Shown here: positions 12,922 to 29,723 of the stretch, piece after piece
Position numbering within the stretch: position 1 is the first letter of the stretch
How the letters are laid out: every line of letters starts with the position of its first letter
Assembly (NCBI RefSeq): GCF_041146795.1
Contig: NC_135179.1
Coordinates: 11,717,047 to 11,781,046, forward strand
Source: Maylandia zebra
Lineage: Eukaryota > Chordata > Actinopteri > Cichliformes > Cichlidae
Reading direction: 5' to 3'
DNA length: 64,000 nt
Position numbers and translations under genes: made by a program
The notes under the pieces: generated by a model
Told to the model about the DNA's origin: nothing
Seen by the model: only the letters and a program-made list of their open reading frames with translations
Database searches by the model: none

Positions 12922-13095
12922 ATCTACAAGAATTCCTGTACGATAAATAAACTGAATCCATATCTCACAAACCTTTTCAGTGATTAAGAGTAAATTCCGT
13001 TATGTATCTATACATTGCTTTTGTATAAATTGTCTTGATTTTATAACACTTTAAAAAAATAGCCTTTTGGTCCTACCATTTTTTAAATACTTTTT

Positions 13096-14245
13096 TTCTG
13101 TGTATCTTTTAGTTACAACAGTCTTTTGTCCAACCCCGGCTGTTGCTGAACAAAGAAGACTTCCACTACCTTTTCCCAGGCCAGCACCTGGCGCTAGCCC
13201 TGAACTTTATCCTTCTGAGCAAAACAGTTAGCAGATAACATAGATAACATAGTGCTTAGGCCTAGCTAAGCAGTTTTCACAAGGTCTTGCTGATACATAC
13301 TTCATCTTGAGCATGCAAAGGTTATACAAAAATCATACAGTGAAATTCTTACCACCTAAATCTAAATGTGAGGGTTAACTAGAATTTTCCCATTACAGAT
13401 GACATCGATTTTTCACGTTTCAAGTTGTAAATGGAGAGCTGGTTCAAACCTAAGGATTGTCCCCTGCTGTTGCTTAGTAGTCCTACAGTTGTGGTGAGTT
13501 TGGGCAGTAGCACAAAGTTTGGCTTTCATGCACTTTGCTGCCTCAGTTATCATATAGTTTGTTTGGTTTTTTTTACACGTTTCTATGATACAGTGAAGAA
13601 CAATCACACGGAATTCATGTGCTTCAAAAGTTTTTATTTAACAAATACATATACCTTTAGTTTTGGTAGTGCCAAACCTTTTTGGCAGCTCCTGTACTAC
13701 AGCTTGTGTGGCCTGAGGTCCACAGTCTGTAATATGGGCTGTGCAGTGGTTTATCACCTCTGTTCTGTCCTTTTCATTGTTGGATCTTGAAAATAAATCG
13801 ACATTTTATGTATATGATTCATCTTCTGTTGAGTGCTACAATTTTTGAATGCACAAAATAGTTTAAGCATTTCCTGAGCGCAGTGCAGCTGGAAAAGCAG
13901 TGCTGCCAACTTAGCAGGAGTGTTGGACTGCCTGCACTCAGTTTCATAAGTGTTATCAGGTACTGCCCATAAATGTGTTTTAACATTTTCTTTATTTCGG
14001 TTTGGGCTTTTTCATACTGGGAAAGAAATGTAAATGTTAACACCAATACTTATGGCACCCTTATGTCTCCATCCCTAAATGATCAGCATAATATTCAATC
14101 TGTGAGATTAATTTTTTTTCTTTTGAATATTCCAAATAAATAACTGTTATTTTTTATGTTAACCATACAATAACAATGTAATTTACAAGTTGTTTGCTTT
14201 TTGTTTGTAAGACAGTAAATATGAAAATTTGTGGATAAGTTATAT
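13096..14245. repeat. Tandem duplication copy 1 (with 0.6-kb extra segment)
   Basis: 13096-13600 is a close direct repeat of 15878-16360, including the 'ggccagcacctggcgct' block (about 13180 and 15967) and the block 'ccacctaaatctaaatgtga'. After about 13600 copy 1 carries roughly 600 bp absent from copy 2. It then rejoins at 'acagtaaatatgaaaatt' (14211 and 16361). The right end is interrupted by a Tc1 element at about 14246. No protein-coding signal is seen in either copy, and the nature of the duplicated segment is unknown. Confidence 0.8.
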
Positions 14246-15855
14246 ATGCTGTGGGATGCAAAAGTTAGGGCAAGCTTGTTAATAGTCATTATTTTCCTGT
14301 ATAAATCGTTGGTTGTTACAATACAAAATGTCAGTTAAATATATCATATAGGAACTCACACAGTGATATTTGAGAAGTGAAATGTTTATTGGATTTACAG
14401 AACGTGTGCAATAATTGTTCAAACAAAATCAGGCAGGTGCATAAATTTGGGCACTGTTGTCATTTTATTGATTCCAAAACCTTTAGAACTAATGATTGGA
14501 ACTCAAATTGGCTTGGTAAGCTCAGTGACCCCTGACCTACATACACAGGTGAATCCAGTAATGAGAAAGAGTATTTAAGGGGGTCAATTGTAAGTTTCCC
14601 TCCTCTTTTAATTTTCTCTGAAGAGTAGCAACATGGGGGTCTCAAAACAACTCTGAAATGACCTGAAGACAAAGATTGTCCACCATCATGGTTTAGGGGA
14701 AGGATACAGAAAGCTGTCTCAGAGATTTAAGCTGTCAGTTTCCACAGTTAGGAACATATTGAGAAAATGGAAGACCACAGGCTCAGTTCAAGTTAAGGCT
14801 CGAAGTGTCAGACCAAGAAAAATCTCGGATAGACAGAAGCGACGAATGGTGAGAACAGTTAGAGTCAACCCACAGACCAGCACCAAAGACCTACAACATC
14901 ATCTTGCAGCCGATGGAGTCACTGTGCATCGTTCAACCATTCGGCGCACTTTACACAAGGAGATGCTGTATGCGAGAGTGATGCAGACGAAGCCTTTTCT
15001 CCTCCCACAGCACAAACAGAGCTGCTTGAGGTTTGCTAAAGCACATTTGGACAAGCCAGCTTCATTCTGGAATAAGGTGCTGTGGACTAATGAAACTAAA
15101 ATTGAGTTATTTGGGCGTAACAAAGGGCGTTATGCATGGAGGAAAAAGAACACAGCATTCCAAGAAAAACACCTGCTACCTACAGTAAAATATGGTGGTG
15201 GTTCCATCATGCTGTGTGGCCAGTGCAGGGACTGGGAATCTTGTCAAAGATGAGGGACACATTCCACTCAGTATCAGCAGATTCTGGAGACCAATGTCCA
15301 GGAATCAGTGACAAAGCTGAAGCTGGATCTTTCAACAAGACAACAACCCGAAACAGTGCTCAAAATCCACTAAGGCATTCATGCAGAGGAACAAGTACAA
15401 CGTTCTGGAACGGCCATCTCAGTCCCCAGACCTGAATATTATTGAAAATCTGTGGTGTGAGAGCTGTCCATGCTCAGAAGCCATCAAACCTGAATTAACT
15501 AGAGATGTTTTGTAAAGAGGAATGGTCCAAATTACCTTCAACCACAATCCAGACTCATTGGAACGTACAGGAAGCGTTTAGAGGCTGTAATTTCTGCAAA
15601 AGGCGGATCTACTAAATATCGATTTCATTTCTTTGTTTTTGTGGTGCCCAAATTTATGCACCTGCCTGATTTTGTTCGAACAATTATTGCACACTTTCTG
15701 TAAATCCAATAAACTTCATTTCACTTCTCAAATATCACTGTGTGTGTCTCCTATATGATATATTTAACTGACATTTTTTAGTGTAACAACCAACGATTTA
15801 TACAGGAAAATAATGACTATTATCAAGGTTGCCCAAACCTTTGCATCCCACTGTA
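14246..15855 (+). mobile_element. Full-length but dead Tc1-like transposon
   Basis: Long imperfect inverted repeats of about 220 bp bound the element (about 14250-14470 and 15640-15855). They share 'gtgcataaatttgggcac' on the left and its complement on the right. The outer right end is 'tgcatcccactgta' with a TA. It lies inside a tandem repeat whose second copy (around 16385-16400) shows the unoccupied sequence, confirming both edges. The encoded transposase is broken (see the separate entry). Confidence 0.92.
14633..15515 (+). pseudogene. Tc1 transposase pseudogene
   Basis: The family product is a DDE transposase of about 340 residues with N-terminal helix-turn-helix domains that cuts and pastes the element at TA sites. 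Here the expected ATG (14633) is followed by an in-frame TGA at 14654-14656. Downstream the frame is open (14759-15253), with the 'RPRKISDRQKRRMVR' and 'HRSTIRRTLHKE' DNA-binding segments and 'RYAWRKKNTAFQEKHLLPTV'. The first catalytic Asp of 'WTDET' is replaced: the codon aat at 15089-15091 gives WTNET. After 'GGGSIML' there is a deletion and frame disruption (about 15220-15260). The remaining catalytic region ('SPDLNIIENLW') reads in another frame near 15420-15455. Three independent lesions make activity impossible. Confidence 0.9.
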
Positions 15856-16419
15856 GTTTGGATTAAAAGGCTTTGTATCTTTTCTGTGTATATTTTAGTT
15901 ACAACAGTCTTTTGTCCAATCCCGGGCTTTTGCTGAACAAAGAAGACTCCAACTATCTCTTCCCAGGCCAGCACCTGGCGCTGGCCCTGAACTTTATCCT
16001 TCTGAGCAAAACAGTTAGCAGATAACATAGTGAAGCATTGTTAGGCCTAGCTAAGCAGTTTTCACAAGGTCTTGCTGATACATACTTCATCTTGAGCATG
16101 CAAAGGTTATACAAAAATAATACAGTGAAATTCTTACCACCTAAATCTAAATGTGAGGATTCACTAGAATTTTCCCATTACAGATGACATCGATTTTTCA
16201 CGTTTCAAGTTGTAAATGGAGAGCTGGTTCAAACCTAAGGATTGTCCCCTGCTGTTGCTTTGTAGTCCTACAGTTGTGGTGAGTTTGGTTTTCATGCACT
16301 TTGCTGCCTCAGTTACTATATAGAAACATGTAAAAAAAAAATCTATGATACAGTGAAGACAGTAAATATGAAAATTCGTGGATACGTTATATATAGTTTT
16401 GATTAAAAGGCTTCATATA
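15856..16419. repeat. Tandem duplication copy 2, holding the Tc1 empty site
   Basis: Direct repeat of 13096-13600 plus the small block 14211-14245. It begins and ends with the same junction string 'gattaaaaggctt' (15861 and 16401), which is why it is read as a tandem duplication. At about 16361-16405 the sequence runs straight from 'gtggatacgttatata' into 'gttttgattaaaagg', the state before Tc1 inserted in copy 1. Confidence 0.85.
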
Positions 16420-16857
16420 ATGGTGGATTAACCATTACAGAAACAAAACATGATTTAGGTCATTACCAGAACTGTTCATTTATAAACCTCATATATCATA
16501 TTTATAGCAGGCCTTTAGTGACCTTTGTACTAAAGAAACTTAATACACACGAAAGCACAAACTTGTATCAGGTAAATTTATTATGGAGTCGGGGCAAGGT
16601 CTAAAGAAATTATTATAGCAAAGTTTTACTTATCCGTTTTTTAAAAGTGAGTCTGAAATACCACAACTTACAACAATAACAACAAATGATAAGCATAATG
16701 CATCATAATGCTCAGTGTTTTAATAGGTAAAAGAGGAAAATGGATGGGCCTCTTTGCTGGTCTGCTAATCAGAAGGATGTGGAAAAATGTTACACAGTGA
16801 AGTGGAAACTACTTTCTCCCTCAATCTCATTCAGTCTGTTAGATCTGCTAAAACTGT
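16420..16857. other. Spacer, no feature seen
   Basis: AT-rich sequence with no recognisable coding or repeat signal. I did not find TMEM26 exon words here. Confidence 0.35.
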
Positions 16858-16935
16858 GGCAAAGAGCCAGACTCGAACCTGGACCGGCTGCTCTGAGCCG
16901 TCGCTCACTCGAAACACTGAGCTAAACCAACACCA
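16858..16935 (-). mobile_element. tRNA-like segment, probably a SINE head or tRNA pseudogene
   Basis: The minus strand reads with a box A-like 'ggtttagctcagtg' and a box B 'ggttcgagtct' about 45 bases later, as in a tRNA or a tRNA-derived SINE. The acceptor-stem ends do not pair convincingly, so a working tRNA is unlikely. It is a different family from the four SINE copies with the 'ctcaagag' box A. Confidence 0.4.
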
Positions 16936-18880
16936 TGCTGAATTTGCATATCCATCCTAGTCTCGTCTCTGTGTTTTGATATTTCTTCAGCTTTCCCGGT
17001 CATGTCTCCATGTCTGTTTTTCCCCAGTCCTGGTGTCAATTCCACCTGTCTGAGTCTCTGTGTTAGTTCCTCTTTTACTGCAACTTGTACATGCTATGTT
17101 GTTATTATTAATAGTAGTTGTTGTTGTAGTAGTATTAGTAATATTGGGGTTTCTTCTTCTTCTTCTTCGGATCATGACAGCCGATAGTGTTCACTGTGGA
17201 CTAACTAAACAGAAGAAAGAAGAAGAGAAATAACAATTTAACATAAACCAGTGACACAATCCAGGGCCTGATCAACCCTGGCAGGGCCTCCTTGGATGAG
17301 GGTGTATAGTGATAATGGCCAAAACACCTGATGAATCCAAGGTCCACTGCTGATGATATCTCCCAAATTGAAAATGATAATCTAGATCGATCTCTAATCC
17401 CTAAACCTAACCAAGGAAGGTAAATGGCAGATTAGCCTGGGTAAAAGACCGAAAGTTGAGGCACACAACGATGTGTGCTGCACATAGAGAGAGGTATCAT
17501 TTCAGAAACACCAGGAAGACTGAAGCTCATTGCAGGGACAAAGCAGGACTCATGATCTTCACCAGCAGCTCTTTTTTTGAACATAAAGATATTATATTCA
17601 GTCCTGTAGAAAGTTAAATATTTAAATATATATTATGCTCTCGTTACTCTGTATGAATGATTCTGTATTACTTTATGATAAATAACACACTATTGGCAAG
17701 AAACGGTGAAAGAATTCCGGATCAGACGTTTTTAGTTCAACATACAAGTGACGATTTTTGACCTTCATCAGGTTTTATTCAATTGTGTCAGAGAAAACAT
17801 CACATCCTCTTCATGCAGCTGACTACATTCAGTGTTTAAAACAGGAGTTGAGCAGGTCTGAGATTAGCACCTTTCTGAAACACCAAACTCAGGTCCTGTT
17901 AATGCTGGTATATAGTGACACAGTTACATGGGTGATCAATCCTTTTGACTTTGTCTTTAACTTTATCTATAAGCAGCTGCAGCTTTTACTGAAAGCACAT
18001 GTGGTACTTTAACCTTTGTACTGTTTTCATCAGTTAATTATGGAGTTACTACAAAGAGTGAAGATATAGGATGATCTGTCTGCTGTCACTGGCTGGTGCT
18101 GAGGTCTGAATCTGAGGGCAGCTCCTGTAATCACAAGGAGAACAGAATCATCACAAACTGAAATATAAAGTTTCTCTCTCAAATCTGAAATAAAAAAATT
18201 TCCAATATAATGTTTACCTTTTGAGTTGTTGATGCTTTGTAAATGGAGGTATGCAAAGATGAGATGATGGAGCAGGTTTCAGTCCTGGTTCAGTCTGCTG
18301 CTGCATCCTGGTCACCAAGCTACCGAGGTATTATCAGCAGTGTGTGAGCTGCTGCTTGGGTATTGAACAAGAAATATTAAGGCTTCAAATTATTTCTCTT
18401 AAAGGATGTAAGCTGTACAGAGTACTGCACATGTGACTTTGTGAACATATCTCATTAGCAATAATTCAGACAGTTTTTTAACATGAATGTTTGCAACAAA
18501 CTCAGTACAAAAATATATACAGAGTCAGTGCTAAAAAATTCATCAGTGGAAAAATTAAACATATATTTGAACTTAAGCTGCCAAGCGGAAGTAGTTGGTT
18601 TCAGTACATAAATATCGGGCTTTGCTATTTAATTCGTAGTTACTGATTAATGAGGGGTTACTGAAGTGCCAGGTTTGTTACTATCCTTACAGATGTGGCA
18701 AGAGACAGACAACATGCTGTTTGTTAATAATCAGCTCTGCACAGGAGCTGAAGCAGAGTCCAGCCTGTTGCTCTTACAGTAATATACTCATAATAAAAGT
18801 ACAGTAACAGTAGTTAGTTAGTGACTGAGCAGCCCGGTGCTTTTCTCTTGATTTCTGTGTACATAACTGATTTGTATCAC
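16936..18880. other. Unassigned spacer of lost unit 1
   Basis: Contains a short (TTC)n/(TTG)n patch at 17100-17170 and otherwise unique sequence. No TMEM26 exon was found. A weak two-exon-like pattern on the minus strand lies at about 18050-18330 (reported as an observation). Confidence 0.35.
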
Positions 18881-18889
18881 TGCCAGTAC

Positions 18890-19250
18890 ATAAACACAAA
18901 TTCAAACTTTATCCTCGGAGCACAGATGTTTTAAACTGATCTACTTCTATATTTCCGATGCATGAATTCCATCTTAAAACCATATTTATTTTGTCTGTAT
19001 TGGTTCATTTTGTACAGCAGCCATTTTCATTATTCGTTAAGATTTTTATTTTATTTTATTTTAATTATTAAAAAAAAGATCAGCGTTGTTTCATTATATA
19101 ACGCGTCTGAGATATATATTTTACAGGGATTACAGGCAGAGAAAGGGGAGTAGGGGTGTGCTGCAGGATGAACATGAATAACAGTGCACAAAATAGATGT
19201 GATATACATGACAGTTCTTCCCTCGTTGCACTGCAAGGGTGATGAGATTC
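18890..19250 (+). repeat. 3' flank of TMEM26-unit 1 (segmental duplication)
   Basis: 18890-19040 matches 27400-27520 downstream of the first intact TMEM26-like gene (shared 'aacacaaattcaaacttta' and the 'catttattttgtct' region). 19080-19240 matches 28130-28290 (shared 'ttgtttcattatata' and 'tattttacaggga'). In unit 2 the two blocks lie about 600 bp apart and here they are nearly adjacent, so unit 1 also lost part of its 3' flank. Unit 3 shares a related block at 46140-46540. Confidence 0.75.
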
Positions 19251-19349
19251 TATGAACAAATAAAAATTAAATGCAAACTAAATTTTTGTTGTTGTTTTTT
19301 TAAACATTTTAAGTTTTTAGCTTTAACTTTTTTTCTTTTTTTTTGATTT

Positions 19350-20530
19350 TCAGTACCAGTAGTTACATCAGACCTTCCCAAAGTGATTGGGGCCCAGAGC
19401 CATGGCAGGGGGGGCGCGGTATGAAAAGGAAAAAAACAAAAGGCTTGGGCACTGCTAGCACGGGCGCCCACAGAAACGCAAAGCAGGAGATGAAGCATCG
19501 CTGAATATGTTTCCAAACCAACTTCATTCTAAGCCAAAGACTAGAAAATCTGGTGAAGCATATCTTCCCTTTGGTTTCACCTGCACAAGTGCCGAGGTAG
19601 GTCTCCCCTGCAGAATTAGTTTTCCCTTTGTCGGGAGCAGCGCTGGGCTCTCCAAATCACGGACAAACAGTATCCCACATTCTTGATTTTTAGTTCACAA
19701 ACACTTGTTGTAATGACTAACTACTCCTGACATTTTGGAGATGTTAGCTCTGTATACAGTAAAGTTACAGCGGGATACAAATAATATCAGACTGATCCTG
19801 CCACGATTTGTTCCCCCGGTTCAAATCACAGACAAACAGTATCCTACAGTTGTTTATGTTTTTGAACCCATTTTGCACAGAGACACATTTTTTAAAAAAT
19901 GTATTGATGGCAATGTTGAATATTATTACTCAGGAAAAAAAAAACAACTACAGTAAAAATAATTACACCCTGATGCGTCAGCCTTTCTAAATAGAGGGAC
20001 AGTAACTGCTTGTGTATATATAAGCGTGTAAAACCTGAGGATAGTCAGATTAACAGTAACAGTATTTTGTCTCTGTCTGCCATTCTGCAATGCAGCTCAT
20101 GTAAACAATGTGGCGCACAGCCTGACGTGAAAAAAGGCACATACCTTTGACGTTGTGTCAAACTCTGTATTCCTCATCCACAACTAAACGCAAAAAAGGG
20201 TTTTTAAAAAATATCTGTTTTCGGTGATTCGAAACGCCGTTTACGACGAAACAGCTGCGTTTTCAAAAATACCCGTGTAGGTGTGGACGTAGCGTAAAAG
20301 AGTTAGTAGTTTATTTTATTACTACCCGTAATTTATTGCAGATTACTTGTATTTGCTTAATTGTTTACTAAATGTTTGAGGTGTGAAATAAAGCGCAATG
20401 GAGCAAAATATGGGTGTGTGTGGTTGGAGGATGTGTTAGTGCGTGTGCGTGCGTGCACGCGCGCGGGGGGGGGGGGGGGGGGGGGGCGAACATTTTTCAT
20501 GTAAAACATAGGGGGGCCCAGCAAAAAAGA
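19350..20530. mobile_element. Degenerate hAT-like element (tentative)
   Basis: The left part (about 19370-19440) has 'cttcccaaagtg' and a G-rich run. The right part (20487-20520) reads 'cgaacatttttcatgtaaaa' followed by a G-run. Both resemble ends of common fish hAT elements. Inside is a short direct repeat, 'acaaacagtatcc' at about 19666 and 19832. Another MITE-like end ('gtgtggacgtagcg') lies at about 20282-20295. No transposase frame remains and boundaries are uncertain. Confidence 0.35.
20439..20486 (+). repeat. Alternating GT/GC tract abutting a run of 22 Gs
   Basis: 20439-20465 alternates purine and pyrimidine without a break (GT and GC steps), a Z-DNA-prone pattern. 20465-20486 is an uninterrupted run of 22 G. 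It lies about 400 bp upstream of the first intact TMEM26-like start codon. Confidence 0.9.
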
Positions 20531-20599
20531 AAAAGTGAGTTACATCATGAGCTTCACATTAAACATTAGGCTACTCAGCAGCATTTACAGTCATTTAAA

Positions 20600-20888
20600 A
20601 AAATTGCTTTATTCCTTGGAAGCCAGAAACACCAGAATTATGACTCACAAATACACCAGCGGTTTATTAAGAAACTCAAACCACAGTTCCTTTTCTGGTC
20701 TTCTACTGTTATTTCCCCTACATGGACCCATGCTTTTTCATGTTGTGCCTGAGGAACAAGGCGGGGCTTTATCCATGGGAACTTTATTTGAAAATGCATT
20801 CCCAAAGGTTTTGTTTCACTTACAGTAAAAGCCACAGTGAACACTGGAAATTGAGGTGATCACTTGTGAACTGCGTTAAGCCACCGAC
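20600..20888 (+). promoter_or_regulatory. Promoter/5' UTR region of TMEM26-like copy A
   Basis: The sequence shares blocks with both the unit 1 5' flank (6590-6740) and the ghost promoter (11920-12045). The two blocks are adjacent here but about 5 kb apart in unit 1. The conserved part runs to within about 15 bp of the ATG. No clear TATA box is visible. The transcription start cannot be fixed from sequence alone. Confidence 0.5.
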
Positions 20889-26555
<5,667 letters not shown>

Positions 26556-29340
26556 AGTGAGATGTATTACGCTAAACATTTAAAACCTTTTAAATTCAAA
26601 TGGCAAAAACTATCACTGAAGCAGGAAAAGAAGGAAACACAACACAATGGTTTGACACAGCTACAAAGTCAGAGTGACTAAAGTCAGACTGTCAGATAAG
26701 AAGTTAGTCGACTTCTAACAGTGTGATAACTGATGTCTGGCTGACAGGAATTGAGGGCAACAAACGAAGGTGAAAGCGAGATGATGAGATATTTTTGCAT
26801 GTTGTGTGAGATCGAGAGGAAGATAATAACAGACAGAAATTTTCCTGTTTTAACCCAAACAGGAAATTGAAAGTCATGCAAAAGCCCCTCTAGTGGTAGT
26901 CGGTAGGTGCTTTGTTCATTTAAGATGATTGCTCTTTACAAAATAAGGAATATGCTGTTTACAAATCAAAAAGTATTGTTACCTCAGTAGTTACATTAAA
27001 TCAATGTGATATCTGTGGCTAAAACAGGTGGATCATTGTCCATTTGTACATTTTTTTTAAACTAAAGATAAAATTGCACTCAGGTGATGAGCTGTGTATG
27101 AGTTGCTTTTAAAGCCTTTAAAACCGTTTTTACGGCTTTAAAATCACACAAAGTTTTTATACCTGATTTATGTGAGGATCTTCATTTAGCTGGTAAAGGA
27201 ACAAAAATATATGTCATGTTTGTTGTAAATGACTATAACTCATGATATCCTGTCAAAGCTGCTCTGACCTGAATACATTTCAGTAAATGTGGCTCATTTT
27301 ACTTTTTTGCTATTTCATTTATCACAAAACCAGAAACAGTGGGTTCAAAATGATTATTTTTTAGTTTTTCTGGGTGATTTGTCGCATTGCCAATATATAC
27401 AAACACAAATTCAAACTTTATGAGCACAAATGCGCTACATCTACTTCTGTTGAAAATATTCATCTGAAAACTGTGTTTATTTTGTCTACATTTCTTCATT
27501 TTGTACAGTAAATCTAACCTGCAAACTGTCTACCGTCTCCCCTCTGTGGACATCAGTGTATTACCACTTTGATGATGCCATCTGTGACAGTTTTTTGTTT
27601 GAGAGGTTGCATCAGAATCAGTCTTATCTGAGTTTAGAACATTTCAGCTCCCTATGAAATCACTGTGGCTGCTGTCAAACTGTCACAAGAGTTGATTTTT
27701 GTATTCACCATCTATATGCCAGCCAGTTTTCAGAGATGTCAGGAAATTTAAAATTGACATTTGCACCTGCGTCATGGCCCCACAGTATGGTTTCCTGTTT
27801 TATTGTGAAGGTCTGTGTCTTATGTTAGTGTGTCCAGCTTCTGACAAAACAAGAGTAAAACAGTTTCTCGACTAACTCCAGCTCCAGCAAATAGTCTTTT
27901 CCTTTTCCTCTCTATGATGATTAAACTGGATAAAACTGAACAATGTTTGGAACCATAAATCTGTCATGACAATAAATACTCAGGTGTTCAAAAGGCTCAA
28001 GGAATGTGTGAAATCCTTCAAAACAGTTTATCACACCAGATTGAGTCATTTTCACCCTTCCTTAATATTTGGAAATGCTCTAAGGCAAATGAGGAAGAAC
28101 GGCTGTCCAAAATCCGGTCAAATTGTAAACAAGCATTGTTTCATTATATAAATCATCTCAGATATTTATTTTACAGGGACTTTTTTTTTACAGGAGGAAG
28201 GGGAGAAGAGGTGTGCTGCAATATGAAGATGCATAAAAGTGCAGCAACATATATGCCAGTTCTTCTTTAGTTACACTGCAAGGAAGTACATTTAATTGTT
28301 AGTGTGATAAAAATCTGTGACCAAATGAAATCACATATAGTGTATTACCAAAAAAATAAAAATGTAGGACAACAATGATACACACTTCTAGTGTTCACCG
28401 TCATTCTTTTAAACAGTGTTATATTAACCTTTATTTTGGTGGCAATTATTTAGACCTGTTCATTGACAAAGACTTCATATTGGCACATGCTGCATGTATG
28501 ATCTGTTGCGGAAAACATATGTTAGAGCTGAGAACTTCAAACAAGGTTATGAGAAATGTGCCAAAGCCAATGAGACTAAAACAACTTTGTGAACTTCAAA
28601 CACTCCCCAGTTCTCTGAAACTCTGATGGAGAGATGGAGCCTAGCAGTCCCGGTCAAATATTGACATGATTGATTGACAGGATTTTCACAGAAATCTAAC
28701 CATTGAGTGTTTCCTGACTCACTACTGTAAGAAGAAATGAATTATTTGTATATAGAAACAAACTCCAAAAAGTTGATGTTGTTTATCTGGACATCTGTGT
28801 TTTCAGTGGGAGTGACGAAATGTTTATTTAAATTATTATTTAATAATAACGAAATATAATATAATCATTAAATAATAATTCTGAATAATTCCACATGAAG
28901 TTAAAACACAAACAAAGTGGAAAAACCATCAAGTTTTCTTGGCAGTTAAGGTGAGCTTGGCTTCCCTCTTGTGGCATTTTAGATGTATTACATCATCTTG
29001 CTCCTCTTCTGCTTCACAGCATTTTTCTCTTTACTGCCTCTTTAATTGTAACAGAAAAAGTTAACTAAACGAAATCATTTCTGGAGATCAGGACTCCCGT
29101 TAAACTGAACTAGTAAAGATTTGCAAGCTTCTTATTTTGTAAAATTAAGTTAAACCTGGTTGGCTGCTGCATTTTACGCCCACTTTCACTCCACTAATCC
29201 ATTTCATTCACTGCCACTCTCTTTGTTGAAAGGTGAAAAAGACATTTATCAGGCAAATGTCATTCTCTTTGGCTGCTTGTCTCTGCCTACACTGCTTAAC
29301 ACTCGCTGAATGTCGGGCACGTTTCATTACCCTTGATCCA
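26556..29340 (+). repeat. 3' UTR and 3' flank of unit 2 (segmental duplication)
   Basis: Several blocks match the flank of copy B in order: 27520-27690 with 46370-46520 (shared 'aatcactgtggctgctgtca'), 27960-28000 with about 47125-47150, 28530-28570 with 48355-48395, and 28930-29100 with 49115-49320 (shared 'tcttgtggcattttaca' type block). Unit 1 matches 27400-27520 and 28130-28290. No gene of its own was found. Polyadenylation sites could not be fixed. Confidence 0.7.
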
Positions 29341-29392
29341 ATCCAAAATCTCAAAAGGTAGGCGATTTGTGCAAATTATTTTCAAAAGGCTA

Positions 29393-29394
<2 letters not shown>

Positions 29395-29450
<56 letters not shown>
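29395..29450. repeat. (AT)28 microsatellite
   Basis: Uninterrupted AT dinucleotide tract of 56 bp at the right edge of duplication unit 2. It is self-complementary and could extrude as a cruciform. Confidence 0.97.
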
Positions 29451-29453
<3 letters not shown>

Positions 29454-29723
29454 TTTGAAATTCACGGGAAGCTGCTTGAAATAACTGAATTTTTAAATTA
29501 TGTGACTTGTGAAGTTAAACTTAATGCATTCATAGATTTTGTTAGATTATAATATTATTTTATGCCATGTTATACCCCTAATTAAAGGTTGTGAATTATT
29601 ATGTAGTTTTAGTTTGCAGTATTCTCCTGAAGTAGAAGAAGCTGATAACTATTGCATTTGTTAAACTGATTTGCATTACATTAGACTGATGATTTATTGT
29701 GGATGAATGATATTGTTTTATGA

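Noticed and set aside
17758-18012. 84-codon ORF as a possible TMEM26 exon remnant
   Set aside because: Hydrophobic in part, but none of the family words of copies A or B occur in it.
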